Assembly (NCBI RefSeq): GCF_041429785.1
Contig: NZ_CP163423.1
Span: 868,001 to 932,000 of the forward strand
Length of the DNA stretch: 64,000 nt
DNA from: Fretibacter rubidus
GTDB lineage: Bacteria > Pseudomonadota > Alphaproteobacteria > Caulobacterales > Maricaulaceae
Direction of reading: 5' to 3'
The translations under genes were made by a program, and so were the position numbers. The notes under the pieces are model-generated. The model was not told the origin of the DNA. It saw only the letters and a list, made by a program, of their open reading frames with translations, and did not search any database. Shown one piece after another: positions 34,928-47,247 of the stretch (positions within the stretch are counted from its first letter, which is position 1; each line of letters begins with the position of its first letter).

Positions 34928-37900
34928 ATGTCGCTTTCATTCACAGGTAAAAAACGTATTCGCAAAAGCTTTGGCCGCATTCCGGAAGTCGTCCGTATGC
35001 CAAACCTTATCGAAGTTCAAAAAAGCTCTTATAACCAGTTCTTGCAAAAAGATTTGGTGAAAGAAGACCGCGGTGACAATGGCTTGAACGGAACATTCCG
35101 CTCTGTCTTCCCCGTGCGCGATTTCAGTGACCGTGCGGTCTTGGAATATGTCAGCTTTGAGTTCGAGCCCCCGAAATTTGACGAAGAAGAGTGTCAGCAG
35201 CGCGATATTACATTCGCAGCGCCGCTCAAGGTTAAAATGCGTCTCGTGGTGTTTGATATTGATGACGACACAGGTGCCCGCAGCGTCAAAGACATCAAAG
35301 AACAAGACGTCTATATGGGCGATATCCCGTTGATGACGGATAAAGGTACTTTTATTATCAACGGTACAGAACGCGTGATTGTGTCACAAATGCACCGATC
35401 ACCCGGCGTGTTTTTCGACCATGATAAAGGCAAGGGCCATAGCTCTGGCAAGTTCTTATTCTCAGCCCGTATTATTCCCTACCGTGGGTCGTGGCTTGAT
35501 TTTGAATTTGATGCCAAAGACGTGCTTTACGCCCGTATTGACCGCCGCCGTAAATTGCCAGCGACGACTGTGCTCTATGCGCTGGGCATGTCCAAAGAGG
35601 AAATTCTGGCACAGTTTTATAATGCGATCGATTATAAATTTGATAAGAAAAAAGGTGGCTGGACTCTGCCGTTTAATGCCGATGATTATCGGGGTGCTAA
35701 GCTGCAAGCTGATCTTATCGACGCGAAATCTGGCGAAGTGGCCGCGCAAGCCGGTCGCAAGCTCACAAAACGCGGCGCGAAGAAACTCGCGGATGACGGC
35801 TTGAAAACCATCCTCATTACGAATGAAGATTTGGCCGAGCGTTACGCAGCCGAAGACATCGTCAATACCTCCACAGGCCAGATTTACGCCGAAGCAGGTG
35901 ACGAGCTCACGCCAGAAAATATCGAGCTGATTATCGAAGCGGGCATCAAAGAGCTGTCTGTTCTGAACATCGATAACATCAATGTCGGGCCGTATATCCG
36001 CACAACATTGGCTGCTGATAAAAACGAGAGCCGTGACGGCGCGCTTGTTGATATTTACCGCGTGATGCGTCCAGGCGAGCCGCCAACACCAGAGGCCGCC
36101 GAAGCGCTGTTTGAGAGCCTTTTCTTTGACCAAGAGCGTTACGACCTGTCCGCTGTTGGACGCGTGAAAATGAACATGCGTCTTGATTTGGACGCTTCTG
36201 ACGAAGAACGCGTGCTCCGCCGCGAAGATTTGCTGGCTGTCGTTGACACATTGGTGAAGCTAAAAGACGGCATTGGCTCTGTTGATGATATTGATAACCT
36301 GGGGAACCGCCGCGTGCGTTCTGTCGGTGAATTGATGGAAAACCAATACCGTATTGGTCTTTTGCGGATGGAACGCGCCATTAAAGAACGCATGTCATCT
36401 GTCGATATTGAAACAGTAATGCCGCATGATTTGATTAACGCAAAGCCAGCGGCTGCCGTCGTGCGCGAGTTCTTTGGGTCATCACAATTGTCACAATTTA
36501 TGGACCAAACAAACCCGCTGTCAGAGATTACGCATAAGCGTCGCCTCTCTGCATTGGGGCCAGGGGGTCTAACGCGTGAACGTGCGGGCTTTGAGGTTCG
36601 CGATGTTCACCCAACGCACTACGGTCGGATTTGCCCGATTGAAACGCCAGAAGGTCCGAACATTGGTCTGATTAACTCGCTTGCCACACATGCGCGGGTG
36701 AACAAATACGGCTTCATCGAAAGCCCGTACCGCAAGATTGTCAACGGCAAGCTGACGGACGAAGTCGTCTATGTCTCCGCTATGGAAGAAGCCCGCTATT
36801 CAGTGGCCCAAGCCAATGCCGCGATTACAGATAAAGGCGAGCTGGCCGATGAATTTGTAACGTGTCGCGTCAACGGCGAAGTGACGCCTGTGGCTCGCGA
36901 AGATGTGGACTTCATTGACGTTAGCCCTAAACAGCTTGTCTCTGTTGCGGCGGCGTTGATTCCGTTCCTAGAGAATGATGATGCGAACCGCGCCCTTATG
37001 GGATCAAACATGATGCGCCAGGCTGTGCCGCTTCTAAAGGCCGAAGCGCCTTTGGTCGGTACAGGTATGGAATCTGTTGTGGCGCTTGATTCGGGCGCGA
37101 CTGTTGCGGCCAAACGCACAGGTATCGTCGAGCAAGTCGACGCGACCCGTATTGTTATCCGTGCGACGAAGGAAACAGATTTGAAAAAATCTGGCGTTGA
37201 TATCTATAACCTTTTGAAATTCCAGCGCTCTAACCAGTCGACCTGTATTAACCAGCGTCCATTGGTGCGTGTGGGTGATGAAGTAAAAGTCGGCGATATT
37301 ATTGCCGATGGCCCGTCAACAGACCTCGGCGAGTTGGCCCTCGGCCGTAACGTGCTGGTCGCGTTTATGCCCTGGAATGGCTATAACTTCGAGGATTCAA
37401 TCCTCATCTCCGAACGCATCGTGACTGATGATGTTTACACATCTGTCCACCTGGAAGAATTCTCTGTCATGGCCCGCGATACAAAGCTTGGGCCAGAGGA
37501 AATCACGCGTGATATTCCCAATGTCGGCGAAGAAGCGCTCCGTAATCTTGACGAAGCCGGTATCGTGGCTGTGGGTGCCGAAGTGCACTCTGGCGATATC
37601 CTTGTCGGTAAAGTCACGCCAAAAGGCGAAAGCCCGATGACACCCGAAGAGAAGCTCCTGCGGGCTATCTTTGGTGAAAAATCATCCGACGTGCGCGATA
37701 CATCTTTGAAACTGCCGCCCGGTGCGTCCGGTACGGTCGTCGAAGTGCGCGTGTTTAACCGTCACGGCGTTGATAAAGACGAACGCGCGATGCAAATCGA
37801 GCGTGAAGAGATTGAGAGCCTTGGTAAAGACCGTGATGACGAGCTATCTATTCTAGAGCGTTCTATTTACGGTAACGTGCAGCGTGTGCTTATCGGTAAG

Positions 37901-39007
37901 ACAGCCGTCTCTGGCCCGCGCGGTTTCCGCAAAGGCCCAATTACGAAAGAAACGCTCTCTGAGGTACCAAAATCTGATTGGTGGCGCATTGGTCTTGATG
38001 ACGAGAAAACAATTGGCGAGCTAGAAGCGCTTAAAGAGCAATATGACAGCTCCAAAGCCCGTCTTGATGCGCGTTTTGAAGACAAAGTCGACAAGCTACA
38101 GCGCGGTGACGAATTGCCGCCAGGCGTGATGAAAATGGTCAAAGTTTTCGTCGCGGTGAAGCGTAAGCTTCAGCCTGGTGATAAAATGGCGGGTCGTCAC
38201 GGTAACAAGGGTGTTATCTCCAAGATTAACCCTGTTGAAGATATGCCGTTCCTGCCCAATGGTCGTGCCGTTGATATCGTGCTTAATCCGCTAGGCGTGC
38301 CGTCGCGGATGAACGTCGGTCAGATCTTAGAGACCCATATGGGTTGGGCTTGCTCTGGTATTGGCGAGATGATCAATGAGGCGCTGAAAAACTATCATGC
38401 AGATGGTAAGATTGCCGCACTGAAAGATACGCTTGTCCATGCTTATGGTGAAGACGAAGAACTGCCGAAAAAAGAGGCAGAGCTTGTTGAGCTTGCGGGC
38501 AATTTGACTAATGGTGTGCCGATTGCAACGCCCGTCTTTGACGGTGCACGCGAACCTGATATCGTGAAGATGCTGCAAAAAGCAGGTTTTGCCGATAGCG
38601 GTCAAGTGACATTGCATGATGGTCGTACGGGCGAGAAGTTTACGCGCCCTGTCACCGTTGGTTTCAAATATCTATTGAAACTGCACCACTTGGTTGATGA
38701 CAAAATCCACGCCCGTTCAATTGGACCGTACTCACTCGTCACGCAGCAACCGCTGGGTGGTAAAGCGCAGTTCGGTGGACAGCGCTTTGGTGAGATGGAA
38801 GTCTGGGCCTTGGAGGCTTACGGTGCGGCTTACACGCTACAAGAAATGCTGACGGTGAAGTCAGATGACGTGGCGGGCCGGACGAAAGTTTATGAGTCCA
38901 TTGTGCGCGGCGATGACGCGTTCGAGGCTGGTATTCCAGAGAGCTTTAACGTGCTGATCAAAGAGATCCGCTCATTGGGCCTCAATATCGAACTGACGAA
39001 CGGTTAA
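34928..39007 (+). CDS. rpoB: RNA polymerase subunit beta
   Basis: The 1359-residue beta subunit covers all family regions. The rifampicin-pocket segment [19 protein letters not shown], ending in the [15 protein letters not shown] motif, reads as wild type. [12 protein letters not shown] and the C-terminal [18 protein letters not shown] are also clear. I chose the ATG at 34928 ([16 protein letters not shown]), with AAAGG eight bases upstream, over the GTG three codons earlier. Confidence 0.98.
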   Translation: MSLSFTGKKRIRKSFGRIPEVVRMPNLIEVQKSSYNQFLQKDLVKEDRGDNGLNGTFRSVFPVRDFSDRAVLEYVSFEFEPPKFDEEECQQRDITFAAPLKVKMRLVVFDIDDDTGARSVKDIKEQDVYMGDIPLMTDKGTFIINGTERVIVSQMHRSPGVFFDHDKGKGHSSGKFLFSARIIPYRGSWLDFEFDAKDVLYARIDRRRKLPATTVLYALGMSKEEILAQFYNAIDYKFDKKKGGWTLPFNADDYRGAKLQADLIDAKSGEVAAQAGRKLTKRGAKKLADDGLKTILITNEDLAERYAAEDIVNTSTGQIYAEAGDELTPENIELIIEAGIKELSVLNIDNINVGPYIRTTLAADKNESRDGALVDIYRVMRPGEPPTPEAAEALFESLFFDQERYDLSAVGRVKMNMRLDLDASDEERVLRREDLLAVVDTLVKLKDGIGSVDDIDNLGNRRVRSVGELMENQYRIGLLRMERAIKERMSSVDIETVMPHDLINAKPAAAVVREFFGSSQLSQFMDQTNPLSEITHKRRLSALGPGGLTRERAGFEVRDVHPTHYGRICPIETPEGPNIGLINSLATHARVNKYGFIESPYRKIVNGKLTDEVVYVSAMEEARYSVAQANAAITDKGELADEFVTCRVNGEVTPVAREDVDFIDVSPKQLVSVAAALIPFLENDDANRALMGSNMMRQAVPLLKAEAPLVGTGMESVVALDSGATVAAKRTGIVEQVDATRIVIRATKETDLKKSGVDIYNLLKFQRSNQSTCINQRPLVRVGDEVKVGDIIADGPSTDLGELALGRNVLVAFMPWNGYNFEDSILISERIVTDDVYTSVHLEEFSVMARDTKLGPEEITRDIPNVGEEALRNLDEAGIVAVGAEVHSGDILVGKVTPKGESPMTPEEKLLRAIFGEKSSDVRDTSLKLPPGASGTVVEVRVFNRHGVDKDERAMQIEREEIESLGKDRDDELSILERSIYGNVQRVLIGKTAVSGPRGFRKGPITKETLSEVPKSDWWRIGLDDEKTIGELEALKEQYDSSKARLDARFEDKVDKLQRGDELPPGVMKMVKVFVAVKRKLQPGDKMAGRHGNKGVISKINPVEDMPFLPNGRAVDIVLNPLGVPSRMNVGQILETHMGWACSGIGEMINEALKNYHADGKIAALKDTLVHAYGEDEELPKKEAELVELAGNLTNGVPIATPVFDGAREPDIVKMLQKAGFADSGQVTLHDGRTGEKFTRPVTVGFKYLLKLHHLVDDKIHARSIGPYSLVTQQPLGGKAQFGGQRFGEMEVWALEAYGAAYTLQEMLTVKSDDVAGRTKVYESIVRGDDAFEAGIPESFNVLIKEIRSLGLNIELTNG

Positions 39008-39016
39008 GACATAGGT

Positions 39017-39035
39017 CAGGGGCTTGACGCCCCTG
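39017..39035 (+). terminator. Small hairpin in the rpoB-rpoC gap
   Basis: CAGGGGC-TTGAC-GCCCCTG forms a perfect seven-base stem 10 bases after the rpoB stop, followed by TTACACTG. It is probably a processing or mild attenuation signal, since rpoC must be read through. Confidence 0.35.
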
Positions 39036-39127
39036 TTACACTGTCAATGTGACTCTATTCTGAGTCGAAAGAATTAATGGTCAAATGGGGGACGCTCCAA
39101 ACGACCGAACATCGAGAGGAAAACGTT

Positions 39128-42100
39128 ATGAACCAAGAGGTCATGAACATTTTCAACCCTGCGCAAGAAGGCCCAACCTTCGACCGTATCCGCATTTCAC
39201 TCGCATCACCTGAGAAAATCCTCAGCTGGTCATTTGGTGAGATTCGCAAGCCTGAGACCATAAATTACCGTACGTTCAAGCCTGAAAAAGACGGCCTGTT
39301 TTGTGCGCGTATCTTTGGCCCTGTCAAAGATTACGAATGTCTCTGCGGTAAATATAAGCGCATGAAATATAAGGGCGTCGTTTGCGAAAAATGCGGCGTA
39401 GAAGTCACGGTTACCCGCGTTCGCCGCGAACGTATGGGCCATATCGAGCTTGCCGCACCGTGCGCGCATATCTGGTTCCTAAAATCACTGCCGTCGCGTA
39501 TTTCAACCATGCTGGATATGCAGCTGAAAATCGTTGAGCGTGTGCTTTATTTTGAAAGCTACGTCGTCACAGAGCCAGGCCTGACCTCGCTTGAAGAACG
39601 CCAGACGCTGACAGAAGAAGAATATATCGACGCGCAAGCCGAATTTGGCGAAGACAGCTTTACCGCAGGTATCGGCGCCGAAGCCATTCGCGAAATGCTG
39701 ATGAACCTTGACCTTGAGGCCGAGATTGAGCGCGTGCGCTTTGATATGACCGAAACAGGATCAGAGCTGAAGCTGAAAAAATACGCCAAGCGTCTGAAAC
39801 TGCTAGAGAGCTTTGTCGCCTCTGGTAACCGTCCAGAGTGGATGGTCCTGACAATTGTGCCGGTTATCCCGCCAGAGCTGCGCCCGCTCGTGCCGCTGGA
39901 TGGGGGTCGTTTTGCGACGTCTGATCTAAACGATCTATACCGCCGCGTGATTAACCGTAACAACCGCCTGAAGCGCCTGATCGAGCTTCGCGCACCAGAC
40001 ATCATCATTCGTAATGAAAAGCGTATGTTGCAAGAATCTGTTGACGCGCTGTTTGATAATGGTCGTCGCGGTCGCGTGATCACAGGGGCCAATAAACGCC
40101 CTCTGAAATCTATGTCAGATATGCTTAAGGGTAAGCAGGGCCGTTTCCGTCAAAACTTGCTCGGTAAGCGCGTTGACTACTCTGGTCGTTCCGTGATTGT
40201 GGTTGGCCCAGAGCTAAAACTGCATGAATGTGGTCTGCCCAAGAAAATGGCGCTGGAACTCTTCAAGCCGTTTATCTATTCGCGCCTTGATGCCAAAGGT
40301 CTATCGGGGACTGTTAAACAGTCCAAGAAGCTGGTCGAAAAAGAGCGTCCCGAGGTTTGGGATATCCTTGACGAGGTTATCCGCGAGCACCCTGTGCTGC
40401 TTAACCGTGCGCCAACGCTTCACCGTTTGGGTATCCAAGCGTTTGAACCCAAGCTGACTGAAGGTAAAGCCATTCGCTTGCACCCGCTTGTCTGTGCGGC
40501 CTTTAACGCTGACTTTGATGGTGACCAAATGGCCGTTCACGTGCCGCTGTCTATCGAAGCACAGCTTGAAGCGCGCGTGCTTATGATGTCGACAAACAAC
40601 ATCCTATCGCCTGCCAATGGTCGTCCGATTATTGTGCCGTCACAGGATATTGTGCTGGGTCTATATTACATGTCCCTGATGCGCGATAATGAGAAAGGCG
40701 AGGGCATGATGTTTGCCTCTATGGCCGAGGTCGAAGCTGCGCTGGACGCGGGCATGGTGTCTGTGCATTCCAAAGTCATTGGCCGGTTCCCGGTCACACA
40801 TGACGACGGCAGCACAACATGGGAAACTGCCGAGACATCGCCGGGCCGCTTAAAGATCGCAGAATATCTGCCGCGTCACCCGCTGATTAAATATGACGAG
40901 ATTAACAAGACGCTGACCAAGAAAGAAATTGGGAAGCTGATTGACGTTGTCTACCGCCATGCGGGTCAAAAGGCGACGGTCATCTTTGCTGATAAAATCA
41001 TGGGCCTTGGTTTCCGCGAAGCCGCCAAAGCCGGTATCTCGTTTGGTAAAGACGATATGATTATCCCAGCCGAGAAGAAAATCGAGGTTGATAAGACCCA
41101 GCAAATGGTGTCGGATTTTGAACAGCAATATGCAGATGGTCTGATTACCAAAGGCGAGAAATATAACAAAGTCGTCGATGCATGGTCAAAGTGTACGGAC
41201 AAAGTGGCGGACGCCATGATGAACGAAGCGGCCAAAGACCGTAAACTGATTAACTCTGTCTTTATGATGGCGGATTCAGGCGCGCGTGGTTCTAAAAACC
41301 AGATGAAACAGCTGGCGGGTATGCGCGGCCTTATGGCCAAGCCGTCGGGTGAGATTATCGAGACACCGATTACGGCCAACTTTAAAGAAGGCCTATCGGT
41401 TCTGGATTACTTTAACTCCACCCACGGTGCGCGTAAGGGTCTTGCTGATACAGCGCTTAAAACGGCGAACTCGGGTTATCTGACCCGTCGTCTGGTGGAC
41501 GTCGCGCAAGACTGTATCGTCACAGAGCAAGATTGCGGCACGGACCAAGGTATCGAACTCGCCCCTGTTGTTGACGGTGGTGACATTGTTGTGTCCCTCG
41601 GTGAGCGTATGCTGGGCCGGACCACAGCCGAAGACCTGCACGATCCGCGTAATGGCGAACTGCTATATCCTGCCAATACTTATATTGACGAAGACCTGGC
41701 GGCAGAAATTGATGCCTCTGGTGCGCAAAACGCACGTGTGCGCTCTGCGCTGACGTGTGAGACACGCTACGGTATTTGTGCGACCTGTTACGGTCGTGAT
41801 TTGGCGCGCGGTACCAAAGTCAATATGGGCGAAGCAGTCGGTGTTATCGCCGCGCAGTCCATTGGCGAACCGGGCACACAGCTGACCATGCGGACATTCC
41901 ACATTGGCGGTACAGCGTCTGTGTCAGACAAATCTGTCATTGAATCGTCTAACGAAGGTAAAGCCGTCTATGAGGACGCCAATTTTGTGAAAGACAAAAC
42001 AGGCGCCTTCATCGTCATGGGTCGTAACATGCTCATTAAAGTCGTCGATAAAGACGGCAAAGAGCTTGAGACGCATAAGGTCAGCTACGGCACACGTGTC

Positions 42101-43309
42101 GCGGTTGAGGACGGATCAAAGGTCACGCGCGGTCAGAAATTGGCCGAATGGGATCCATATGCAACGCCGATTATCACCGAAGTCGGTGGTAAAGTTGCGA
42201 CGCTTGATATGATCGAAGGTGTCTCTGCCCGCGAAGAAACGGACGAAGAAACCGGTATTAGCTCTAAGGTCGTGATTGACTGGCGTGCTTCTGCTAAGGG
42301 TGCTGAAATTCAGCCTGTGGCGGTTATCCAAGATAAAGACGGCGAACCCGTCAAGCTTGGCTCTGGCAATATTGCCCGTTACATGCTTGCCGTTGGTGCG
42401 GTTATGTCCGTTAATGATGGCGACATGGTTGAACCTGGTGACGTGGTTGCGCGTATCCCTAAAGGCGGTGCGACACAGCGTGATATTACAGGTGGTCTGC
42501 CGCGCGTTGCGGAATTGTTCGAAGCGCGCCGTCCAAAAGATGACGCGATTATCGCTGATATCGACGGCAAGATTGAATTTACGCGCGATTATAAAAACAA
42601 GCGTAAGATTACAATCCTACCTGATGACGAAAGCGCAGAGCCAACATCATTCCTGATTGCCAAAGGTAAGCATATGCTTGTCCAAGATGGCGATAAGGTC
42701 AAAAAAGGTGACTATCTGCTCGACGGTAATCCAGCGCCGCATGACATCCTACAAATTATGGGTGTCGAAGCATTGGCGGAATATCTCGTTGACGAAGTGC
42801 AAGGCGTTTACCGTCTGCAAGGCGTGCCGATTAACGACAAACATATCGAAGTTATCGTGCGTCAAATGCTGCAAAAAGTCGAAGTCGTTGACCCAGCGGA
42901 TACAACGCTGATCCGCGGTGAACAGATGGACAAAATTGAGTTTGAAAAAACCAATGAAGCCCTGTTTGAACGTGATAAAAATGCCCGCATGGCGACCAGC
43001 ACCCCTGTGCTGCTCGGTATTACCAAGGCATCGTTGCAAACGCGCAGCTTTATCTCCGCAGCGTCATTCCAAGAGACCACACGTGTCCTGACCGAGGCAT
43101 CTGTCTCTGGTAAGGAAGACATGCTCGAAGGTCTGAAGGAAAACGTGATCGTGGGTCGCCTGATCCCAGCGGGTACAGGTTCGAACCTGCGTCAGTACCA
43201 AAAGGTCGCGAACGAGCGTGACAAAGTCGTCATCGCCGAACGCGCTGCCGCCGCCCCAACGCTGGAAGAGTTCCCAGCGGAGTTGGACGGAGACGCCGCT
43301 GCTGAATAG
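39128..43309 (+). CDS. rpoC: RNA polymerase subunit beta'
   Basis: The 1393-residue subunit has the N-terminal zinc finger (CLCGKYKR and CEKCGVEV), the active-site [12 protein letters not shown] that holds the catalytic magnesium, the trigger loop region and the second cysteine cluster ([15 protein letters not shown]). The ATG at 39128 starts [11 protein letters not shown], with GAGGAAAACG upstream. An earlier in-frame ATG at 39077 would add an unrelated leader. Confidence 0.98.
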   Translation: MNQEVMNIFNPAQEGPTFDRIRISLASPEKILSWSFGEIRKPETINYRTFKPEKDGLFCARIFGPVKDYECLCGKYKRMKYKGVVCEKCGVEVTVTRVRRERMGHIELAAPCAHIWFLKSLPSRISTMLDMQLKIVERVLYFESYVVTEPGLTSLEERQTLTEEEYIDAQAEFGEDSFTAGIGAEAIREMLMNLDLEAEIERVRFDMTETGSELKLKKYAKRLKLLESFVASGNRPEWMVLTIVPVIPPELRPLVPLDGGRFATSDLNDLYRRVINRNNRLKRLIELRAPDIIIRNEKRMLQESVDALFDNGRRGRVITGANKRPLKSMSDMLKGKQGRFRQNLLGKRVDYSGRSVIVVGPELKLHECGLPKKMALELFKPFIYSRLDAKGLSGTVKQSKKLVEKERPEVWDILDEVIREHPVLLNRAPTLHRLGIQAFEPKLTEGKAIRLHPLVCAAFNADFDGDQMAVHVPLSIEAQLEARVLMMSTNNILSPANGRPIIVPSQDIVLGLYYMSLMRDNEKGEGMMFASMAEVEAALDAGMVSVHSKVIGRFPVTHDDGSTTWETAETSPGRLKIAEYLPRHPLIKYDEINKTLTKKEIGKLIDVVYRHAGQKATVIFADKIMGLGFREAAKAGISFGKDDMIIPAEKKIEVDKTQQMVSDFEQQYADGLITKGEKYNKVVDAWSKCTDKVADAMMNEAAKDRKLINSVFMMADSGARGSKNQMKQLAGMRGLMAKPSGEIIETPITANFKEGLSVLDYFNSTHGARKGLADTALKTANSGYLTRRLVDVAQDCIVTEQDCGTDQGIELAPVVDGGDIVVSLGERMLGRTTAEDLHDPRNGELLYPANTYIDEDLAAEIDASGAQNARVRSALTCETRYGICATCYGRDLARGTKVNMGEAVGVIAAQSIGEPGTQLTMRTFHIGGTASVSDKSVIESSNEGKAVYEDANFVKDKTGAFIVMGRNMLIKVVDKDGKELETHKVSYGTRVAVEDGSKVTRGQKLAEWDPYATPIITEVGGKVATLDMIEGVSAREETDEETGISSKVVIDWRASAKGAEIQPVAVIQDKDGEPVKLGSGNIARYMLAVGAVMSVNDGDMVEPGDVVARIPKGGATQRDITGGLPRVAELFEARRPKDDAIIADIDGKIEFTRDYKNKRKITILPDDESAEPTSFLIAKGKHMLVQDGDKVKKGDYLLDGNPAPHDILQIMGVEALAEYLVDEVQGVYRLQGVPINDKHIEVIVRQMLQKVEVVDPADTTLIRGEQMDKIEFEKTNEALFERDKNARMATSTPVLLGITKASLQTRSFISAASFQETTRVLTEASVSGKEDMLEGLKENVIVGRLIPAGTGSNLRQYQKVANERDKVVIAERAAAAPTLEEFPAELDGDAAAE

Positions 43310-43331
43310 GTGCAGTTGGTATAGAATTAAG

Positions 43332-43366
43332 AAAGCCGCTCTGGGGACAGGGCGGCTTTTTTTTTT
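43332..43366 (+). terminator. Intrinsic terminator after rpoC
   Basis: AAAGCCGCTC and GGGCGGCTTT form an almost perfect stem with a short loop, followed by a run of ten T residues (to 43366). It lies 22 bases after the rpoC stop and closes the rplJ-rpoC unit. Confidence 0.9.
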
Positions 43367-43462
43367 GGGGGCGCTACTTCCTTACCTGTCATCGCCTGAC
43401 TGACGGGGCAGGGGATTGGCGTAAACTAAGCTACGGTGGGGCGTGATGATGTGGAGTTAATT

Positions 43463-44674
43463 ATGCGATCCGTGATTGCTAAAATTCTGTGCGTTTTCAG
43501 TGTCTTATTTGCACTGCCCGCTTTTGCGCAAACTGATTTTTCGACCTGGGATAAATACAGCCTTGAAAACCCCAACGGACAGGAACGACTGTCGCCGTCG
43601 GGTGGGCCGCTGATTAGGATGCAGAACTATTCAAAAGCAGGGCTAGAAGCTGCCGCGCAAGCCCCATTAGATAAGTTCGGCGCAGGCTTGCGAGACCAGA
43701 TAGACTATGCGCTGTCTATATTATCGCTAAGCATGACGTGGGATGAACGCTTTGATGGCAACACTCTATCGGGCTTGGTGCAGGCTGCGGACGGCGTTTA
43801 TAGTTTCAAGGCATCTATGTCCGCCGATGGTCGTGAGTTGACTGTGGCCTTGGTGGCGACCGATGACACGGGGGCCGTTTTAACAGGACCAGCGGCCGAA
43901 GCGCGGCGCATTGCTGGCGCAGCAACATCAGCGACAGTCGCCAAAATTGGGTCTGGGCACAGTGCTCAAAGGACGGCTCGCACTGCGCAAACTCAGCAGT
44001 CGCGCGCAACCCCGCCCACGCGGCAAATGAAAAGCTATACTCCGCCACAAACGATTGCGGAAATGGACAGATGGCCCTCAATTGGAAAGCTCACGCGTTC
44101 GGTGAATCCCAGCGACCCGCTTGCGCCGCGTTATTATCTTGCCCAGACGGGGCCGAAATACGGCGTAAGAGATTTTGCAACGGCTACTCAAAAATTACCA
44201 AGCGTTTCGCCGCTGGAATTGCGGGGGCAACCAACGGTAGAGCCTCTTGACGCATGGGCGCAATATGACGGGTCACGGGCGGGCATCGTGATGCAGCAAA
44301 CAAGGCTAAGCGGTGAGCCTGGCGTGATTGTCTTGTTTATGACCCAGAAAAAAGGCAAAAGCGATATTATTTATTTGGGATATGAGGTGACGGAGAAAAC
44401 CTTCAAAGAGTGGGGCGGCATCACGCGAATGATGAAATTACGACGCGTTATCCCGTCAATTGATGCGTTCCCAAAAGCGACCCGCGACAGGATTTCGCAG
44501 GCTGCGTTTAAGCAGCAAACACAGCTCTATGAGGCGGCCTTAGATAAGGTCTTAAAGAACGGCGTTGCAAGTATGTATGCCATGTCCCAAGCCCAAACCG
44601 TGATGCGGATGCAGGAGCTTAACTATGATTTGCTTTTGGGGGGCGACATCACATCGCCTATGATTTCAGATTAA
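43463..44674 (+). CDS. Exported protein of unknown function
   Basis: The 403-residue protein begins with a clear signal peptide (residues 1-23, cleavage after ALPAFAQ). I do not recognise the mature part. It has a helical N-terminal region, a Thr/Ser/Gln-rich low-complexity linker around residues 165-200 and a C-terminal domain with a hydrophobic strand PGVIVLFMTQKKGKSDIIYLG followed by long helices. GGAG precedes the ATG at 43463. It is a single-gene unit between the rpoC terminator and its own strong terminator. Confidence 0.7.
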   Translation: MRSVIAKILCVFSVLFALPAFAQTDFSTWDKYSLENPNGQERLSPSGGPLIRMQNYSKAGLEAAAQAPLDKFGAGLRDQIDYALSILSLSMTWDERFDGNTLSGLVQAADGVYSFKASMSADGRELTVALVATDDTGAVLTGPAAEARRIAGAATSATVAKIGSGHSAQRTARTAQTQQSRATPPTRQMKSYTPPQTIAEMDRWPSIGKLTRSVNPSDPLAPRYYLAQTGPKYGVRDFATATQKLPSVSPLELRGQPTVEPLDAWAQYDGSRAGIVMQQTRLSGEPGVIVLFMTQKKGKSDIIYLGYEVTEKTFKEWGGITRMMKLRRVIPSIDAFPKATRDRISQAAFKQQTQLYEAALDKVLKNGVASMYAMSQAQTVMRMQELNYDLLLGGDITSPMISD

Positions 44675-44677
44675 TCA

Positions 44678-44710
44678 ACGAACCGCGATCCCCTTCGCGG
44701 TTCGTCTTTT
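44678..44710 (+). terminator. Intrinsic terminator after the exported-protein gene
   Basis: ACGAACCGCGA (44678-44688) pairs perfectly with TCGCGGTTCGT (44695-44705) around a six-base loop, followed by CTTTT. It starts three bases after the stop codon. Confidence 0.85.
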
Positions 44711-44773
44711 GGATGCGTCTTATGTTGCGGGTTAGCGCAACGTCCACATATGGCGCGCTCCAATCTTTAGGCC

Positions 44774-45181
44774 TTAAGCCCCTGTTGTGATGCCGGCGCG
44801 CGCGAGCACAGAGCTTAGCTCTGATTTGACGGCTGATTTGTCCGCTGTGCGCATTTTGGAATGAATAGATTTAAGCTCGCTATGCAGCGCGGTGGCAGAG
44901 GTCTGCGCGACGCCGAGCGTTGGCTCTTTGGCAACGGCGGATTGCATGGTCCGTAGCGCTTTGTCGAGCGTTGTACGCGCCATGGTCACGTCGCCTTGGG
45001 CGAGGGCTTCATAGGCTTGGACGGTGTCTTTTAATGACGTTGATAATTGCGCAACCGCTTGCGGGTTGACCAGACCCGATGTGTCCGCACTGGCGGGCGC
45101 GCTGATAAAGAAAGGCGCAATAAGGGCGGCCGATAGCACAAGTGGTTTTTTGGCCAAAGTGTTAAAGATAGCTGTCTTCAT
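44774..45181 (-). CDS. Exported small helical protein of unknown function
   Basis: The 135-residue precursor has a signal peptide ending near residue 32 (FFISAPASA). The mature 100 residues are Ala/Ser/Lys-rich helices (LSTSLKDTVQAYEALAQGDVTMARTTLDKAL), resembling a short helical hairpin or tetratricopeptide-like unit. I do not know the family. The ATG at 45181 has GGAG upstream. It is divergent from the alternative oxidase gene, with 277 bases between them that contain no gene. Confidence 0.65.
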   Translation of the reverse strand: MKTAIFNTLAKKPLVLSAALIAPFFISAPASADTSGLVNPQAVAQLSTSLKDTVQAYEALAQGDVTMARTTLDKALRTMQSAVAKEPTLGVAQTSATALHSELKSIHSKMRTADKSAVKSELSSVLARAGITTGA

Positions 45182-45458
45182 GACGTGTTTCTCCATATTA
45201 AAAGGCCCAAATTTATGGGCGATTAGACGGGACGCCGAGGGTTTTCAGCCTCCCGCGTGCAAAATAATTTCGTCTGTGCTCTGTTCAAGATTGCGGCGAG
45301 AAAAATGACAAAATTTTAAGCGCCTGTTTAGAAAAACGACCCTCATATCGTGGGAATTAACGGACGACTGCGGTGTTTTGGCACGTGGTGGCGGCCGTTT
45401 TTATACCCATATCAATTCTAGCAAAACGACATGCTTTTCTAGGCCAAAAGGAGCCCCC

Positions 45459-46175
45459 ATGACAAAAGCAACCCACGCGACCAACACCGCCCATCACGGC
45501 CCCTATACGCCGTCCCCGCGCGATGTACGGCATGATTTGGATATCGACAGCCACGTCGCCCCTGTCACGTTCAGCGATAAAATTGCCTACGCTTTTGTGA
45601 AGGCTTTGCGCTTTGTCGCGGATAAGTTTTTTGCCAAACGTTATGGCCACCGGGCTGTGGTGTTGGAAACTGTGGCGGCTGTGCCAGGTATGGTCGGCGG
45701 GCTTTTACAGCACCTCACCGCGCTGCGTTATATGCGTGATGATGAGGGCTGGATCAGGATGTTGCTAGATGAGGCCGAGAATGAGCGTATGCACCTCATG
45801 ACCTTTATCGAGATCGCACAGCCCAATCGGTTCGAGCGGTTCCTTATCATGATGACGCAGTTCTTTTTCTATAATGCCTATTTCTTCCTCTATCTTTTCG
45901 CGCCGCGTACAGCCCACCGCGTTGTTGGGTATTTTGAGGAAGAAGCGGTCGTAAGCTATACGCAATATCTTGCGGAGGTCGACGCAGGCCGCCATGAAAA
46001 TGTCCCCGCGCCAGACATCGCGATTGGGTATTGGAAGCTGCCCGCCAATGCTCGACTGCGCGACGTCATCATTGCGGTGCGTGCCGACGAAATGGAACAT
46101 CGCGACGTCAACCACGGCTATGTCGATGTCATAGACGGCCGCCGCAAGAAAGAGGCGTTCGCGCAGGAGGTTTAG
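45459..46175 (+). CDS. aox: Alternative oxidase (cyanide-resistant ubiquinol oxidase)
   Basis: The 238-residue protein matches the di-iron alternative oxidase family, which oxidises ubiquinol and reduces O2 to water without pumping protons. The ligands can be placed: Glu70 ([11 protein letters not shown]), Glu109 and His112 (ENERMHL), the Glu160-162 cluster ([10 protein letters not shown]), and Glu211 and His214 ([12 protein letters not shown]). Two hydrophobic helices between them let it sit in one membrane leaflet. AAAAGGAG precedes the ATG at 45459. AOX is typical of plants, fungi and protists and patchy in bacteria. Here it is a single-gene unit. Confidence 0.95.
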   Translation: MTKATHATNTAHHGPYTPSPRDVRHDLDIDSHVAPVTFSDKIAYAFVKALRFVADKFFAKRYGHRAVVLETVAAVPGMVGGLLQHLTALRYMRDDEGWIRMLLDEAENERMHLMTFIEIAQPNRFERFLIMMTQFFFYNAYFFLYLFAPRTAHRVVGYFEEEAVVSYTQYLAEVDAGRHENVPAPDIAIGYWKLPANARLRDVIIAVRADEMEHRDVNHGYVDVIDGRRKKEAFAQEV

Positions 46176-46305
46176 GGTTCTGTGCGAGTTAGCTTAATGG
46201 CGAAAAGGATCAATCTATTTAAATAGAGGGCTTTGGCCACGCAGTCAGCTTACCCACGCGACATTCTGTATTGACGGATGCGGCATTCAGATGGACTGTG
46301 GCCTT

Positions 46306-47220
46306 ATGAATTTAAGGCATATTGAAGTTTTCCATGCAGTGTTTGTGACAGGCTCGGTGAGTGGTGGCGCGCGGGCGTTAAATGTCTCTCAGCCGAGTGT
46401 GAGCAAAGTGCTTAAACATGCCGAGGATCAGCTTGGGTTTAAATTATTCGATCGTATCTCTGGCCGGCTGATTCCGACTGAGAAAGGCATAAAACTATTT
46501 GATGAAGTTCAGCCACTTGTCGATCAGTTAAATGAGTTGAGCCGTTTCACAGCGAATTTAAAGCACACAAAATCAGGACATTTACGGTTTGCGATGACGC
46601 CCGCTTTTGGGCTTGAAATTGGCCCTGTGGCTTTGGCACGGTTTGTAAAAAATAATCCAGACATCACTATTGAAACTGAAACTTTACACGCGCATCAAGT
46701 TGTCAAAGCTCTGCTCGACAATCAAATCGATACAGGTCTTGTATTTGATGCGCCTGCTTTTCCCGGCATTCAGAAGCTCCAAATTGGCCAAACTGAATTT
46801 GTTTGTATTGCGCCTGAAGGTCTAAGCCTGCCGAGTAACGGCCCCTTGAAAATTTCCGATTTACGGGCCTATCCCTTAGTGACGCTCAATCAAAAGAGTG
46901 TTCTTGGTAAAGTCTTATCGCTCAAACTCGAAGACGCGTTTGACTCTAAAATCAACAGTAACATTGTTGTAGAGACGTATCATCTTGCAAAGCGGCTGGT
47001 TAAGCAAAATGCGGGCATTGCGATCATTGATTCGATTACCGCTTTTTCTGGCGATATTAGTGGTCTTCAAATACGGGCTCTGACGCCGGGTATAAAAATC
47101 AATGTCGATATTATTATGCGCCTGAACGAACCCCAGGCCAAACATCAGTCCTTGTTTAATGCGGAATTGCGGTCAGCCATGCGTCAATTTCGAGAAAAAT
47201 TGAACTTAACGTCAACATAA
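46306..47220 (+). CDS. LysR-family transcriptional regulator
   Basis: The 304-residue protein has an N-terminal winged HTH (LRHIEVFHAVFVTGSVSGGA then LNVSQPSVSKVLKHAEDQLG) and a periplasmic-binding-like effector domain from about residue 90. It reads in the same direction as, and directly before, the TonB receptor and amino-acid catabolism genes, so it probably regulates them. A T-N11-A palindrome lies in the gap. The start at 46306 is chosen by family fit; ATG 46291 is in frame. Confidence 0.9.
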   Translation: MNLRHIEVFHAVFVTGSVSGGARALNVSQPSVSKVLKHAEDQLGFKLFDRISGRLIPTEKGIKLFDEVQPLVDQLNELSRFTANLKHTKSGHLRFAMTPAFGLEIGPVALARFVKNNPDITIETETLHAHQVVKALLDNQIDTGLVFDAPAFPGIQKLQIGQTEFVCIAPEGLSLPSNGPLKISDLRAYPLVTLNQKSVLGKVLSLKLEDAFDSKINSNIVVETYHLAKRLVKQNAGIAIIDSITAFSGDISGLQIRALTPGIKINVDIIMRLNEPQAKHQSLFNAELRSAMRQFREKLNLTST

Positions 47221-47247
47221 CGGATGGTCGAATAATCGTCGCCGCCC

